Part shown: piece by piece, positions 1-60,784 of the stretch
Layout: every line of letters begins with the position of its first letter
Position numbering within the stretch: the stretch's first letter is position 1
DNA from: Eublepharis macularius
Taxonomy: Eukaryota; Chordata; Lepidosauria; Squamata; Eublepharidae
Assembly: GCF_028583425.1 (NCBI RefSeq)
Contig: NC_072790.1
Location: 10,646,552 to 10,710,551 of the forward strand
Reading direction: 5' to 3'
Length of the DNA: 64,000 bases
Made by a program: the position numbers and the translations under genes
Notes under the pieces: generated by a model
Database searches by the model: none
Seen by the model: only the letters and a program-made list of their open reading frames with translations
What the model was told of the DNA's origin: nothing

Positions 1-892
1 TGATCTAGCCCCTTGATTTGGTAAAAGTATCTCAGATGAACTTGCAAGCTTCCGTAGAGAGGAAGGGCATTTGAACGAGGTGTAACATTGCAGAGATCGC
101 TGGTTTTACTTGTGGAACTCAACCCCAAGCCATCACTTTTGACAGGAATCCACCTCTTGCACAAGTACTATTTCACATGGGCCGTTTCCAGACGGCTTAC
201 CTGCCTCCGGAACGTTGCGCCATGTTGCAGGGAAAACGCGAAATTTCGCGTTTTCTCGCGCGAGAAAATACGGTATTTCGCGTTTTCCCCGCAACATGGC
301 GTGACGTTCTGGAGGCAGGTAAGCCGTCTGGAAACGGCCCTGGTATTAATTTCTGCCCCGGCTACAATCAGCGTAGAGAATGGGCATCGTAAGAGCAGAG
401 ACTGTGCTGTCAGATACAGCCCTAGAGGAGATGATATGGGCCAGTCTCTGGAAGGTCTCTCTACTAGGTGAATCCCCAGTTAAAGTAATGGGGAGGGGTT
501 GCATTGGAGAATCTTGAGATTCAATTCTTTTGACTATTACTTGGCTTTTTGTAGGGAGTGCAGAAGGATCCAAGTCTCGTGCCTGACTTACAGACAAGAG
601 ATCAAAATCCAGCCCCCAACCAAGCATGGTTTTAAACGTAACAGCTTCCTCTGATGGCGCATTACCGTGCAAATACCTGTTGAGGTGACAGCATGTCTGT
701 TTGTAAAGAGGCCCATGTGATGTTTGTATGTGCATATATAAATAACATACCCTTATGAAAAATGTGTACCCGATACAGCTATATACAATTACTAGAACAG
801 ACTAACTCCATTTGGCAAGAGCGTATTCAATTCTGCATCACGCCCCCACCCCCAAATGCTTTGTAGTCTTTGAAAAAGATGGGCTGGTCTTT
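1..892 (-). other. ISM1 3' UTR and downstream flank
   Basis: No coding signal apart from short chance frames. I found no AATAAA or ATTAAA on the minus strand here, only a weak AGTAAA at 111-106. The transcript therefore either ends with a variant signal or runs past the window edge. The stretch includes the foldback element at 179-340, which would be transcribed if the 3' UTR is long. Confidence 0.5.
179..340. mobile_element. Foldback MITE, GGGCCGTTT terminus type
   Basis: A near-perfect inverted repeat of about 160 bp. The left arm starts GGGCCGTTTCCAGACGG and the right arm ends with its complement; the centre is rich in CGCG. Two other foldbacks here share the terminal GGCCGTTT (46498-46733 and 55828-56023). 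No target duplication could be fixed for this copy, so the superfamily is open. Confidence 0.7.
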
Positions 893-49534
<48,642 letters not shown>

Positions 49535-50107
49535 CCTCCGCCAGCGGGCGCCCTTGGGGCTCTGCGCGGCCGCGGGCGCCGGGGCAGCCGGGCGCGCAGC
49601 AGCCTCCGCCGCCGCCGCCGCCGCTACTGCCGGCCGCCCCGCGCCGCTCTCGGCATCGACGGGGCGGGCGGAGGAGGAGCCGCCCCAGCCGCGCCAGCGC
49701 CAGCGCCGCCACCTCCGGCCCGGCGGGGCCACCGCGGCGGGCGGCGGGCGGCGCGCGGCGGGGCCGGCATGGGCGCCCCCCACCGCCCCGGGCCCGGCGG
49801 CCGCGGCACCATCCAAGGCGGGCGGCCCGGGGGGGCGGCCCGGCCCCGCGCCCAGCCGCCGCGCGAGCCCGCCGCCCGCCCCCGGCCCGCTCGGCGCCGG
49901 GCTGTCAGCTGCACGGAGCGCCGTCCGAGGCGCCCGACACCCGCCGCCGCCGCCGCCGCGTCCCGCTCGGCCCTCGCCGGCCGCCTCGGCAGCGCCGCCT
50001 CCTGCTCCCAGTCCCGGCGTGGCGCTGCGCAGCGCCGCCGCCCTGCCCGCCTCGCCTCGCCTCGCCTCGGCTCGCCGCCCTGCCGCCTTCCGCGGCGCGT
50101 GGCCGGG

Positions 50108-50115
50108 CTTTTATA
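50108..50115 (-). promoter_or_regulatory. ISM1: Candidate TATA box for ISM1
   Basis: The minus strand reads GCGCCTATAAAAGCCCGG, a strong TATA match embedded in GC-rich DNA. A start site about 25-30 bases downstream (near 50080) would give a 5' UTR of about 550 nt. No transcript data were used. Confidence 0.6.
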
Positions 50116-50554
50116 GGCGCGCTCGCCCTCCTCCGCCGCGCTTCCCCTCCACCCCCCGCCGCCTGCCCGGCCTTGCCTGCTCCCCGGGCCAGCGCGAGCG
50201 CCCGCCTCGCCTCGCCTCGCCGCCCTGCAGCGCCCGCCGCGCCCCCGGCCGCCGACGCTCCCGACCCACCGGCGGCCCAGAAGCGCCGCTGCGGTGCCCA
50301 CCTGCTCGCGGGGCCTGGCGGGCTCCGCCACTAGAGCAGAGCCGCCGGCCCAGGGGCTGCCGGGGGGGGGGGAAGACACCCCTTGGCGTTGCGCCCCGCG
50401 GAGGCCCCCCCCCGTGCTCCCCACCCCTCTCGGGGTCTGCCCCGCATCTCCAGGAATGCCCAGCCCAAGGCAGCCTCCAGCAGGGGCCCGGGGCCCTCCC
50501 GCAGTGACAGGCAGGGGCCCAAGCTCCAGAGCAAAGCGCAGCTTTGGAGAGAGG

Positions 50555-50625
50555 ACTCTACCCTCCCCAAATTCCACTTCATCCCCAAATCTCCCGGAAT
50601 TCCCCAACTTGGAGCTGGCAACCCT
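50555..50625 (-). mobile_element. TAGGGTTGCC-type hAT MITE fragment
   Basis: Reversed text ending AGCTGGCAACCCTA with CCCCAAATCTCCCGGAATTC, matching the left end of the 21721 family. Confidence 0.65.
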
Positions 50626-50769
50626 AATAACTCCCCGACTGTCTTTTTACCAGGAGTGTCTCAAAACATCCCAAGGGTGGCACTTCGGCCCCCTTCTTGC
50701 TGAGCCCCCCAGGCAGCCTGCCCTGGCTTCCTTTCACGCTTGAGATCAAACCAGATGGTCTCGGCCCTT

Positions 50770-51000
50770 GTTTATATCTTATTTATTTAAAACCCATTGT
50801 GGCCCAGGTCTTCTTCCAAGGTGCTCCCGGTTGTGTACACGATTCCCTCCTCTATTTTATCCTCACAACAGCCTTGTCAGGTGGGTAAGGCTGAGAGAAG
50901 GAACAACTGGCTCAAGGTCACGGCACAGGGAGGATTTGAACCGGGGGTCTCCCAGATCTTCCACTGGAACCTCACATGGCTCTGCACCACACCAGGATCT
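50770..51000 (-). repeat. tRNA-derived SINE, reversed
   Basis: B box GGTTCAAATCC on the minus strand at 50942-50932, body GACCTTGAGCCAGTTGTTCC, and an end in ACAATGGGTTTTAAATAAAT near 50785. Confidence 0.75.
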
Positions 51001-51384
51001 GAGTCCAGCCACATGAGTTTTTGAGAGTCAGAGCTTCCTACACAACACGACCTCCGTGTTGGCCCTGGAGGATCAGAGCCAAAATTCCTGCTGCAAGAAA
51101 ACCATACGAGAGTCATTTCCCCCTGTTTACCTCGTGACACCTCATGCTAACACTTCGTTTGGGCAGTGGTCGACCTTTACCCTGCTCTGCACACCACGGG
51201 ATGTCCAGACTGAGCTCTTCACGTTCCCATTTCTCCCACCTCCTGTGTTAAGAAAGCCAGATACCTGACTAGGGACTCTCCATCTTGGGGACCCTGTTGA
51301 GAATGGACTGTGGGCACTGCCACAAAATGGCTGCTAAGTCAGCCGGAGCCAGTCCCAACATGGTTCCTGTAGGGTGCTGGGGCC

Positions 51385-51545
51385 AGTCACAATTTTTAAA
51401 ATTTATTTTGGGCATTTTAATCCCACCCCTCCCCTAAGGAATGCCCCCCTCCCACCAACCCTGTCCGGTTGGCTAGGATTCAGCTGAACCTCATTTTCCT
51501 AGCCCCTAGCCAAGTGCCGTAACCACTACACTACGCTGTCTGTTG
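51385..51545 (-). repeat. tRNA-derived SINE head, reversed
   Basis: The minus strand reads ACAGCGTAGTGTAGTGGTTA then GGCTAGGAAAATGAGG, the tRNA-like part of a SINE, with a shortened body. Confidence 0.65.
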
Positions 51546-51878
51546 CCAGACAGGGCTGCTCTTCTAAATGTCTGCCCTGTGCAAACGCAAAGGGGGCCCC
51601 TCGAGTGTTCCTTTGAAGCACCTCCTGCTTCAGGAAGGTGGAGAGAAGCCAGGGCTGGTTCCTTCAGGAGCTCCAAGGGACCCTCTTCTTCCCTGTGTTC
51701 CTGCTTGAGGGGTGGAGTAGAAATGTTTAAAATAAAAAAGGAATGATTGTAAGGCAGGGAGTGTTTTTTAAAAATAAATACATTATCTAATAAGTTATTT
51801 GCTACCTAGACACTTGGATCTCTGCTCCAGTGACTGGGATCCCCACACAGAGCTTTAAGAATTCGTAATTATATAGTA

Positions 51879-52629
51879 CTAGCAACAAAGCCCATGGTGG
51901 GAAAAAATACAACGGGCTCTAGAAAGGGGAGGGTGGGCAAATGGGCATTGCCTCCCCCTCCGTGACTGATCCCGGCTGGGTAAAGGCGGGGGGGGGCATT
52001 GCCACCTCCTCTGCCCCTGATCCTGGCCAAATGAAAGGGTGGGTGGGCATTGCCACCTACTCTGGTCCTGATCCCAGCTGGGTGATCGCAGGGGGTGTGC
52101 ATTGCCACCTGCTCCATGCCAACTGGGTGAAGGCAGAGGGCAGACATAGCTGCCTGCTCTGCTCCTGATCCTGGCTGGGTGAAGTGTGGGAGGGCATTGC
52201 CACCTGCTCTGGTCCTGATCCCAGCCAGCTGAAGGTGAGGGGGTGGGCATTGCCACCTGCTTCGCGCCTGCTCTTGGCCAGGTGAAGAAGGGGATGGACA
52301 TTACCTCCTGCTCCGTGCCTGATCCCAGCTGGGTAACGGGTGGGTGGGTGGGTGGGCATTGCCCCCTGCTTCTCTCCTGATCCCAACTGAGTGAAGAGGG
52401 GGGCGGGCATTGCTACCTCTTCTGCTCCTGATCCCAGCTGGATGAAGGCGAGGGGCAGGCATTGCCACCTTCCCCCCTCATGATCTCCGCCTGGGCTTCC
52501 TTTCATGGTGTGCTTTCTGGAGGGACAAGCTACCTCGCCTAGGCTTCCCTCCACGGCAGCGCCCTCTGGAGGCTCACCCGGGTAAGGAGGTGAGTCGTCA
52601 GAAACATGTTTGCCTTTTATATAATAGGA
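51879..52629 (-). mobile_element. Non-autonomous Helitron with internal minisatellite, copy 2
   Basis: Reversed copy: the 5' end TCCTATTATATAAAAGGC at 52629-52612 follows a host A. The 3' hairpin region AGCCCGTTGT...CCATGGGCT is followed by TTGTTGCTAG, ending at 51879 before a host T. It holds about eleven ~50-bp units, and the 5' module GGTGAGCCTCCAGAGGGCGC is shared with the other copies. Confidence 0.9.
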
Positions 52630-52639
52630 TAGTCCTAAG

Positions 52640-52800
52640 TGTGTATATTCACACACTATGTTTAACGCTGCTTACTCCCATGTAAGCATGCATTGGACTC
52701 TTCTACTCTAGTGAAATCCTGAGCAGAGTTACCCCCTTTTAAATCTATTGAAGTGAATAGGCTTAAAAGGGTGTAACTGTCTTTAGGATTGCAACGATAA
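52640..52800. repeat. GCAATCCTAAG-type foldback relic
   Basis: Contains GTTTAACGCTGCTTACTCCC, AATCCTGAGCAGAGTTACCC and CTTTAGGATTGCAACG, the text of the family seen as a clean palindrome at 53050. Confidence 0.5.
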
Positions 52801-53049
52801 TCTTGCTTCTTTTACTTTTGGTACCCCCCACCCAACAGAAGTAACTTGCATAATATTTGGATGTCTGGAATAACTAGCAGTTTAGCAGGCAACATCATCA
52901 CTGGCTGACAGTTTGCTTTGAGCTTAGTTTTAAAAAGCCCAGGTCCAGGATACATCGTATAGGATCTTCCACAGAGATCTTTTAAGATCTTCCATAAAGG
53001 GAGTGCTATGTATCTCCCCATGCAAGCAGTGGTTATACAGTAGTTTAAC

Positions 53050-53141
53050 AGTTCAATCCTAAGAAGAGTTACTCCAGTCTAAGCCCATTGAAAATCAAAG
53101 GGTTTAGACTGGAGTAACTCTTCTTAGGGTTGCATTGCAAG
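53050..53141. mobile_element. Palindromic MITE, CAATCCTAAGAAGAG type
   Basis: The arms CAATCCTAAGAAGAGTTACT and its complement, plus CCAGTCTAA/TTAGACTGG, close around CCCATTGAAAATCAAAGGG. Confidence 0.75.
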
Positions 53142-53149
53142 TTTATTTA

Positions 53150-53300
53150 CTGTATTTTATTTGCCATATTTATAGTCTGCCTTTCTTAATGAGAATCAAG
53201 GTAGATTGCACAGTGTAAATTGATGGACTCGATAGCATGAGACATCTAATAAGTGATGTAATAGGGACTAGGATTACAGAAATGTGAAACAAAGCATGGA
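53150..53300. repeat. Long dispersed repeat, start only
   Basis: TATTTATAGTCTGCCTTTC, then CAAGGTAGATTGCACAG matches the beginning of the repeats at 13863 and 24030. Confidence 0.55.
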
Positions 53301-53684
53301 ATATTAGACACAGTGTGTTAAATAATATGGAAATTGGTAAGGAGAGAGGCACCAAAGTTTTACAATTCTTCTCAAGGAATACCTGCTTTCCCCCTTCAGG
53401 TGCTGGGCAAAGCCTGCTTCATCTTAGATGATATTTGGCTCCTCAAATGTACTTTTGGCTTTTTTGTTTGTTTTTCTGCTACTTCGGCTATGATGTTTGT
53501 TGTTATTCTTTTCTCAGTTACTGTGTGTTTTTGTTACCTGATTTTATTTCTATGATCCTTTTTGCAAGACATACTTCAAATATCTATATCTTTATATCAG
53601 TCAATCCAAATATCTACATCTCTATATCGATTGATCAATAGATAGATAGATTCCCTAAAGGCAATATTATTTATTTATTTAGAA

Positions 53685-54710
53685 TTTTTTTTTCCGGAAT
53701 TTTCCTTTATTTAAACTATAAACAATAACATAAAAGCTATAAACAACAGAGAAGACAAAAAAAACAACATTCTATATAAACAAGTGAAAAAAGAAAAACC
53801 CTTAAACTAAACTACAGATTGAGTTCTGATTTTCTCCGCTACAAATATAGATCATTTTCAATGTCTCACTTATTCTAAGTTAAACATAAGGGCCTCTTTT
53901 TTCTATGGTTCATGATTTTTAATCCATAAATCCAGATGTCATCAAGTCCTTATTATCCATTTCATGTAAAAAGTCTATAAACGGTTTCCATTCAGTCAAA
54001 AATGTAACTAATGTCTTTTCCCTAATCAGTGAAGTAAGTTTTGCCGTTGACGCAAACTCCAACACTTTTATCCACCATTCCTCCACTGTAGGCAATGTTG
54101 GAGTTTCCCACTTTTGTGCATACAGTACTCTTGCTGCCGAGATCAAATATAAAAACAAAATTCCAAAGCTTCTTTCCAACTGGCTGTCCATTATTCCCCC
54201 CAAAAATGTCCGGTTTCAACTGGATTCTAATCTTCAAAATCTTCTGAATCGATTATTGTATTTGCAACCAGAAACTCCTTGCTTTCTTACATATCCACCA
54301 CATATGATAAAATGTCCCTTCTTGTTTAGCACATTTCCAACATACATTTGAAGCATCCTTATACATTCTAGCAAGTTTTTCAGGAGTCACATACCAACGA
54401 TACATCATCTTGTAGAAATTTTCTTTGATATTAGCGCTTAATGTAAATTGCAACCCCCTTGTCCACATATTTTCCCATTGCCCCATTAATATGTCGTCCA
54501 CAGTTATTTGCCCATTTAATCATACATTCTTTTACTTGCTCTTCTTCTGTCTCAAACCTCAACAAAAGTTTATACATTTTAGAAATAACATGTTCATCAT
54601 TTCTACAGAGGGCAATTTCAAATTCATTTTTAAATTGCTCAAAGTCGTATTTGTCATATTGACAAATATATATTACTCCAGATTTTTTCTCCAAGTGTCC
54701 CAGAGTTCAG
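53685..54710 (-). mobile_element. 5'-truncated L1 LINE, reversed
   Basis: A T run near 53684-53692 marks the tail. On the minus strand the frames encode L1 ORF2 C-terminal text: QWENMWTRGLQFTLS, NVCWKCAKQEGTFYHMWWIC, then LYLISAARVLYAQKWETPT and FLTEWKPFIDFLHEMDNKD. It is spread over several frames, so it is decayed. Confidence 0.88.
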
Positions 54711-54944
54711 TAGGATTTACTGTCAGGTAAAGTTGTGCACTTCTGGCCTTATTCCTTTCACTGTACTTTGACATACTTTTGATTAATCAGTTTATTGCGC
54801 TCAGGTGCCCAAAAGCTTATCCCCTAGCTTTTAAAGTGTCACAAAACTTTTTGTTCTCACAACAAAGAGTCTTGAGGTTCTTTAAAAACTAGTGACTTTA
54901 TTATTGTGGCACAAATTTTCTAGAGTCAGAAAAGAGCAAGAGTC

Positions 54945-55067
54945 CAGTAGCCCCTATAAGACTAACAAAATTTGTGGTAGGGTATGAGCTTTCGTGGCTA
55001 ACAAAACCTCATACCCTACCACAAATTTTGTTAGTCTTTTAGGGGCTATTGGACTCTTGCTCTTTTA
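54945..55067. mobile_element. Foldback repeat (AAGAGCAAGAGTCCAGTAG)
   Basis: Arms AAGAGCAAGAGTCCAGTAGC and ACTAACAAAATTTGTGGTAG with complements around GCTTTCGTGGC. A similar text (CAGACAGACTAACACAGC after it) is widespread in reptiles. Confidence 0.65.
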
Positions 55068-55609
55068 TACTGCAACAGACAGACTAACACAGCTACCTAT
55101 CTTGTTCTACCTAGAGTCAGAATTCATTTCATCAGAGGCATGAGCAGATTCATTCATAGAAAGAACTTCATTAGATATATTCAGTTGGCAGAGAGATTTG
55201 TACCAATGCTACAAACAGCAGAAGTTCTTTCCTACTGAAGTAGTGCAACTTTTGTGTCTAGTGTTGAATGCCCAGGCAGTTGAAAATACTTCCCCACTGG
55301 ATTTTTCCTCTCATTTTTATGCCCCTGGTTGTCACCTGTGGCTCCCTGATAAAACTTCTCTAGTGCGATCATCTATTTGGAGAAGTTATAGGGACCTATA
55401 ACTTTTCCAAGGAGATGATCCATCTTTCTCACAAGACTTGGAGGGAGGGAGGCTAATCTGCACTTACCAGCAGCTCCTCTACCTGAAGCCAACACTTAAC
55501 CGGCCTAATATAAATCCACAACATCCCTGTAGCAAACTCCATGCCAGCTCCGTCCCCATATCTACTCGTTGTCCCAGGTTCAATCCCCGACATCACCAGT
55601 TAAAAAGGA

Positions 55610-55700
55610 CCGGCAGTAAGTGATGTGAGAGACCCTGAAGAGCTGTTGATGGTCTGAGTAAGCAAGACTGTCCCTGGTGGACCGAGGGTCTGATTCAAGT
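55610..55700 (+). repeat. Retroposon 3'-end motif
   Basis: GTGATGTGAGAGACCCTG and GACCGAGGGTCTGATTCAAG resemble the end motif at 5160-5255. Confidence 0.4.
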
Positions 55701-55827
55701 TTACATAAATGGAATTCATACGTGGATTTAATTCTGTCAGGCTTAAACTCATCATACGTTGCCAAGTGGGGAATGGTCCCTCGGATTGGATTGTTTACTC
55801 TTTGGACTGGATCTTTTCTCACACCTT

Positions 55828-56023
55828 GGCTGTTTTCACACTGCTTATTGGCCATTTTCACACTGCTTACCGGCCATGGAACATTACGCCAAGCTCCCGG
55901 AACGACTGCGTCTTCCTGACGCGATTTCGCGCGAATTTTCATGCGAAATCGCGTCAGGAAGACACTGTCATTCCAGGAGCTTAGTGCGATATTCCATGGC
56001 CAGTAAGCAGTGTAAAAACGGCC
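55828..56023. mobile_element. Foldback MITE, GGCCGTTTTTACACTGC type
   Basis: The left end has two copies of GGC(T/C)(G/A)TTTTCACACTGC; the right end is GCAGTGTAAAAACGGCC. The centre is ACGCGATTTCGCGCGAA with its complement. CTT flanks both sides (55825-55827, 56024-56026). Confidence 0.72.
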
Positions 56024-56029
56024 CTTGTC

Positions 56030-59000
56030 CTAGGAAATGGGACCTACTGATCTGTCTTTGTTACACATCCCTCACCCACTTCTTCCCAGTTCTTCCATTT
56101 ACAGCTTTGGGTATAAATCGTTCTACCCGGTGGAGGTAATACTTTATGAATCTGAAAAGTAAACTGACAAACAGTTTATGCCACAATAAATTCATTTGTT
56201 TTCATGGCATTGCAAGGGTCTTTGTTATTTTTGGCTGCAGGAAACTAATACGGCTACCCCTCTGGAATGTGTTATTCTAGTGCAAAATTGACCAACGTGA
56301 CACCCATGAACACAGTGGCACTTGATGCATTTTCTGGGGTTTGTTTTCTTTCTCCTAGTCCCAAAATATTTAGGAGTTCAAAGTACTAACCCAAAATTTG
56401 AATTGGGCCCAGAAGCGAATAGGTGAAGTTGCTCTAATGCAGGCAAGATGTGAGACCTGTAACTGGTACCAGATCACCGTCTACCAGCTGCTGTCAGTGT
56501 CAGTCAAAGCTTCAAAGGCAACGCCCACAATGAGCACATTAGTGTTAATCTGGATGCGTTTGGTGTGGCGATAACTGGCCAATGTGCTCCCAAGATGGCT
56601 AATTTGAGCATCGTTTGAGCAGTACCTGTGATGTACATAGGGGGGAATGCTCGTACGTGTTAGAGCGACCACATCTAAACTTAAAAGTACTTTTTCAGGA
56701 ATGGCTTCCAGAACACCTTAACTCTCCTTCCTGCTCGGAGGATTTGACGATCGCCTTTTCCTCAGTTTTCAGAGGGGAAAAATCAGAAAGTTCATATAAT
56801 AAAGGGCTCTTCTTTTTTAAACCTAAGCTAAGTTTGTTATTTTCTTTCTCATACGCCAGCCGCCATACTGCAAACACCTACTTCATTTTCTCTGCAATTG
56901 ATGCCACTCTGCTAAGGCCCAGTTATAGATATCGTTTTAATAGCTTCTGGGCTCAGTTAATAATTCCCTAACTGCTGCCCAACATAAAAAGCAGGAATCT
57001 GGTATCAGCTAACACTGAGCAACTTTATACTCGTGCTCCCTCTTTATAAATATGTAGCCTTTATAAATATGAGCAATAGACTGTCAGTCACTGTGCAGAG
57101 AGCGCATCAACTTCTGGTTCTCTAAACAGTGAGTCTTGCTGCGTTGCTTTTTAAAGGTCTTTGTTTGACGGATTGAATTTCTTTTCATGTGTGGAAATCG
57201 GCCCTGAGTCTCAGTGACAAGGGTTTGCTATAAATAAAATTAATATATAATAAATATAATAACACTAACAGGCAGAACAACTTGCCGATTAGCTTTGCAG
57301 ACTGCCTCTCCCAGCTCACACGGTCCCTCTCTTCTTCATCTCCTGGCCTTGCAAACTACCTGGGAGAAAATCCTGATACGTGTGTAGGCCTTTAGTTTGA
57401 GAACCCCTGTGCTAGGGAAATATGAACAGGTAAATGTTAAAATGTCAGGAAAACAATTCAAAATGTCGGGAAAAGAAATGTTGGGCCTTAAGAGGTTTCT
57501 CAGACTGCACTTGGAAACTCCCCTTTGGAGGTGTCTTCGTGACTTCAAAGGCACTTACTCCTGGGTAGTAGGCATTACTTCCCTGGAATTGGAACGTAGA
57601 TCTCCTTGAAATTGTATGTTGGGTGTCCTCTGAATGTAGAGGCATGAGGCTCTAGCATAATCTGGTCGAATTCCAGCCTGGAAATAACAGGACGAAACCT
57701 TCCTCTCTTTTATGGAGGGTTGGAACCATACACCATGGATGTTAGTAGATTTTGAGTTATTAGAGAAAACAGAGCTCGGTGTGTGTTTCGCTGTATTTTA
57801 AGGCTGCAGATTGGCGGCTAGAGCGATGGAAAGATCATAATGCATACCAGCTTAAGTGACAGAATGATAAAGAAAAGAATAACCTCGCACACATGAGCTG
57901 CAGCTGGGTTCTGGGTAATGCAAGTTCACCGTGATCCAATGAATTACAAAAAAAAACCCCTTTAATCCATCTGAGGCAGGCCTGTTTTTGGCACGCGTTT
58001 CCGGATGCAGCATTTAACTTTTATGTGTCAAGATGTTGTGCAACGACAGTCAAAAGACTGTGGAACGCTACGGTTGGCAGTGAGGAGTTGGCAGGCTGAG
58101 GCTGGATTCTCTTCTTATTGGAAAAAGTATGAGTTCACATTGTTTCGAAACTATTATTATAAAAAACTCTCTTATAGAGAGCAGTGCCAACGACATTGCT
58201 TAGGGTGGTTGGGGAAAAGAAATGGAAAAGCACTTAGGCAACAAGAGACAGTATAAACGGGGGCAGGGGGGAATTCTGCTCCATTGCCTGTCAAGCAGCC
58301 CACACATGATGGCTTTTGACTTGGAATCAAAAGCCGCACACATGATGAATTCATTGACACAAACCAACAGACCAGAGATCATTGTCTAAGCGAGCGGCAC
58401 CCCCTTCCCTCTACAAAGGAAAAAATGCGGGCGAAAAAGCTCTGCTTTGGTTTAACTGATTCGTTGCAACTGCAGTCTGCAAAGCGGTTAAACTGGAGGA
58501 TTGGATTAAAGCAGGTTTGGGTTCCGCTTAAACCGATGAGTTTAAATCCAGTTAAAGGCATGCATGCCAATGGAATTGGTTTACCGGATCGTGTGTGTGC
58601 CCTGCTTCCCGACAACCTGCAAATATTTTGGTTTAGCCTACACCTACATGGGGACATGAAACCACACCCCTCCCTAGGGCGGCAGCAGCAAGTGGGGCAG
58701 ACGTGGGCCATAACGGGGTCTTCACATAGCTGTCCTCGCTCTACTCACAGCTGTCACAACCCCACCCCACACTTCCCTCCCTTTCCTTACAGAGCTGTGC
58801 TGTAATGCCGCACTGCAGCTTGGCAAAGATGGGAATAAAGCCCTTTAAAAAGGCTGCCTGGCGCCATTTTGAGAGCAGAGCTTAGCGCCACCCCTTCCTG
58901 TAGTGGCACTGGGCAGAGTGTCCCGATGAAATCCTCGGTCTGCCGCCCCCCAGCAGCAGCGCGGTTTCCTGTTTGAGCCAGAGAAAGTGAGCCTTCATTT

Positions 59001-60280
59001 TCTTGGGTGCAAAGGGAAAGAGAAAAGGCAGACAGGAGGCATGTTCAGACTGGGCGCAATGTTGTCTGGATGCTCCTGTTTACCACGGAGCTTCTCAGTG
59101 CCCATGTGGGGAAAATCTCCATGTGAAAACAGTCTTAAATGGGCTTGTGGATCTTAATCCGTTTTATACCTTCTGCTTCCAGGCATGCTTATTACTCTTT
59201 GTTCTAGGGCCACGTGATAGGTAGGGGTGGGGTGGGAGGCTTGAAGCAAGAAAGCACAGAGTTAAAGAGTGTTCTGTGTTCTCTAACAAAAAAGACCTGC
59301 AAGGAGAAAGCTAGCACAACAGGGAGAAACAGCACCTGCTTCATGTGAGAAATGGCCCAAACACCAGCTCTTAAGCAATAAAGACGCTGTGGACGCAGCA
59401 TAGCAGCCAGTGCCGGGGAGAGGGGAGAGAGTTAAAATCCCAGCCACAAAGCTGCCTAGGTGGCCTTGGGCCCACCCCACCTAAACTCCCTCATGGGGTT
59501 TTTGTGAGGAGAAAATCAGACCCCCCCCCTCCTCTGAACTCTGGATACAAGTGTAATTCAAGTATACTTAAGGAATCAGGGGAATAAAAGATTGGTCCTG
59601 AATCTAGAACACAGCCAGTGAATGATTTTAACGCTGCAATCCTATGCACAATTATTTGGGAATAAGCCCAAAGTTCTGCATAAATGTATAGAGAATTGGG
59701 CTATATGGCAGGAAGGGCTTTCTTTGGAAGCCATCCCTCACAGGCCAACGAACGGGCCCAGGGGCCGAGGCCTTCCCCTGCCCCCCTGCCCTGGTCTTCA
59801 AAGCCTTGCTGCCTCTGACCATGAAAATGCCCTTTAGCTAGCAGCCACTGAGGGACCCCTCCTCCGTGGACCCCAGGGCCTTTCCCCCGACAGTACACAC
59901 TGGTACCAATGCCAGCGCCTCTTTCCACAGTACTGGCTCCTCTTTCCGCTGGCGGGCTTGGGCCCCCTAGGTGGCGAACATCATGACTACGCACGCCTCT
60001 TTTTTTTAGGAAAAAAACACTGATGAATCCATCGAGGCTCTTTTTAAAGCCATCCAAGGCCGAGGGCATCAAGACAGCCACTGGCAGGGAATTTAATTTA
60101 TTTACCTGTTGAGTAACAAAGTATTTCCTTTTGTCTGTCCTGAACCCTGTTTCTCCGCAGCGAGTGCCCCAAGTTCTAGTGTTATGGGAGAGAGAAAAAG
60201 CTTCTTCGATCCACTTGCTCCACTCTGTGCATAGTATTACGAACCTCCAACATGTCCTGTCCCCACCCCCCAGTTATCTT
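56030..60280. other. Upstream flank without recognisable gene
   Basis: AT-rich to mixed DNA. I see no exon with splice sites and protein similarity, no RNA gene and few clear repeats; a GCAATCCTATGCAC motif lies near 59636. The region around 58750-60080 is more GC-rich but has no coding match I recognise. Confidence 0.45.
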
Positions 60281-60284
60281 CTCA

Positions 60285-60486
60285 GAGCCAAGCCACAAGT
60301 GACGCCTGACACAGGTTGGACACTTGTCAGCTTCCCTCAAGTTTTGATGGGAAATGTAGGCATCCTGGTCTTGCAGCTGTAATGGAGAGCCGAGCTGTAA
60401 AACCAGGATGCCTACATTTCCCATCAAAACTTGAGGGAAGCTGACAAGTGTCCAACCTGTGTCAGGCATCACTTGTAGCTTGGCTC
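60285..60486. mobile_element. PIF/Harbinger-like foldback MITE, TCA duplication
   Basis: The ends GAGCCAAGCCACAAGTGACG and CACTTGTAGCTTGGCTC are inverted; TCA flanks both sides (60282-60284, 60487-60489). Nearly identical arms to 30141. Confidence 0.87.
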
Positions 60487-60784
60487 TCAGCCAGTGCACG
60501 ATGAGTAGTCCGGAAAGAATACAGCTTTTCTGGTCTGAAGTCATGGTGGGCTGGAGCGTCTTTCCCCCTTTATCCCCGGTTAGTTTTCAGCATGAGTAAA
60601 TTAGCAGCTGCTTTCCTATGCTCCTCAGGCAACTGAGAGTCCCTCTACACAAGACATCTGACGTGTTCTTCACATGTCCAGAGATGCAATGTTAGCTGGG
60701 AAGTGTAGTTTTGAAATGACAGAGCCGGCATTCTGATATAATACTCTCACAGCCCTCCACCGCCTCTCGTGTCTCCCTTTATGG

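Noticed and set aside
346-735. 129-residue minus-strand frame below ISM1
   Set aside because: It overlaps the foldback element and the 3' flank, has no similarity I recognise, and follows the ISM1 stop.
49624-50607. 327-residue minus-strand frame upstream of ISM1
   Set aside because: Low-complexity GC-rich translation in another frame from ISM1, with no recognisable motif.
58005-58805. Frames of 83 and 126 residues in the upstream flank
   Set aside because: No splice-consistent neighbours, no known motif, and the second has a competing opposite-strand frame.
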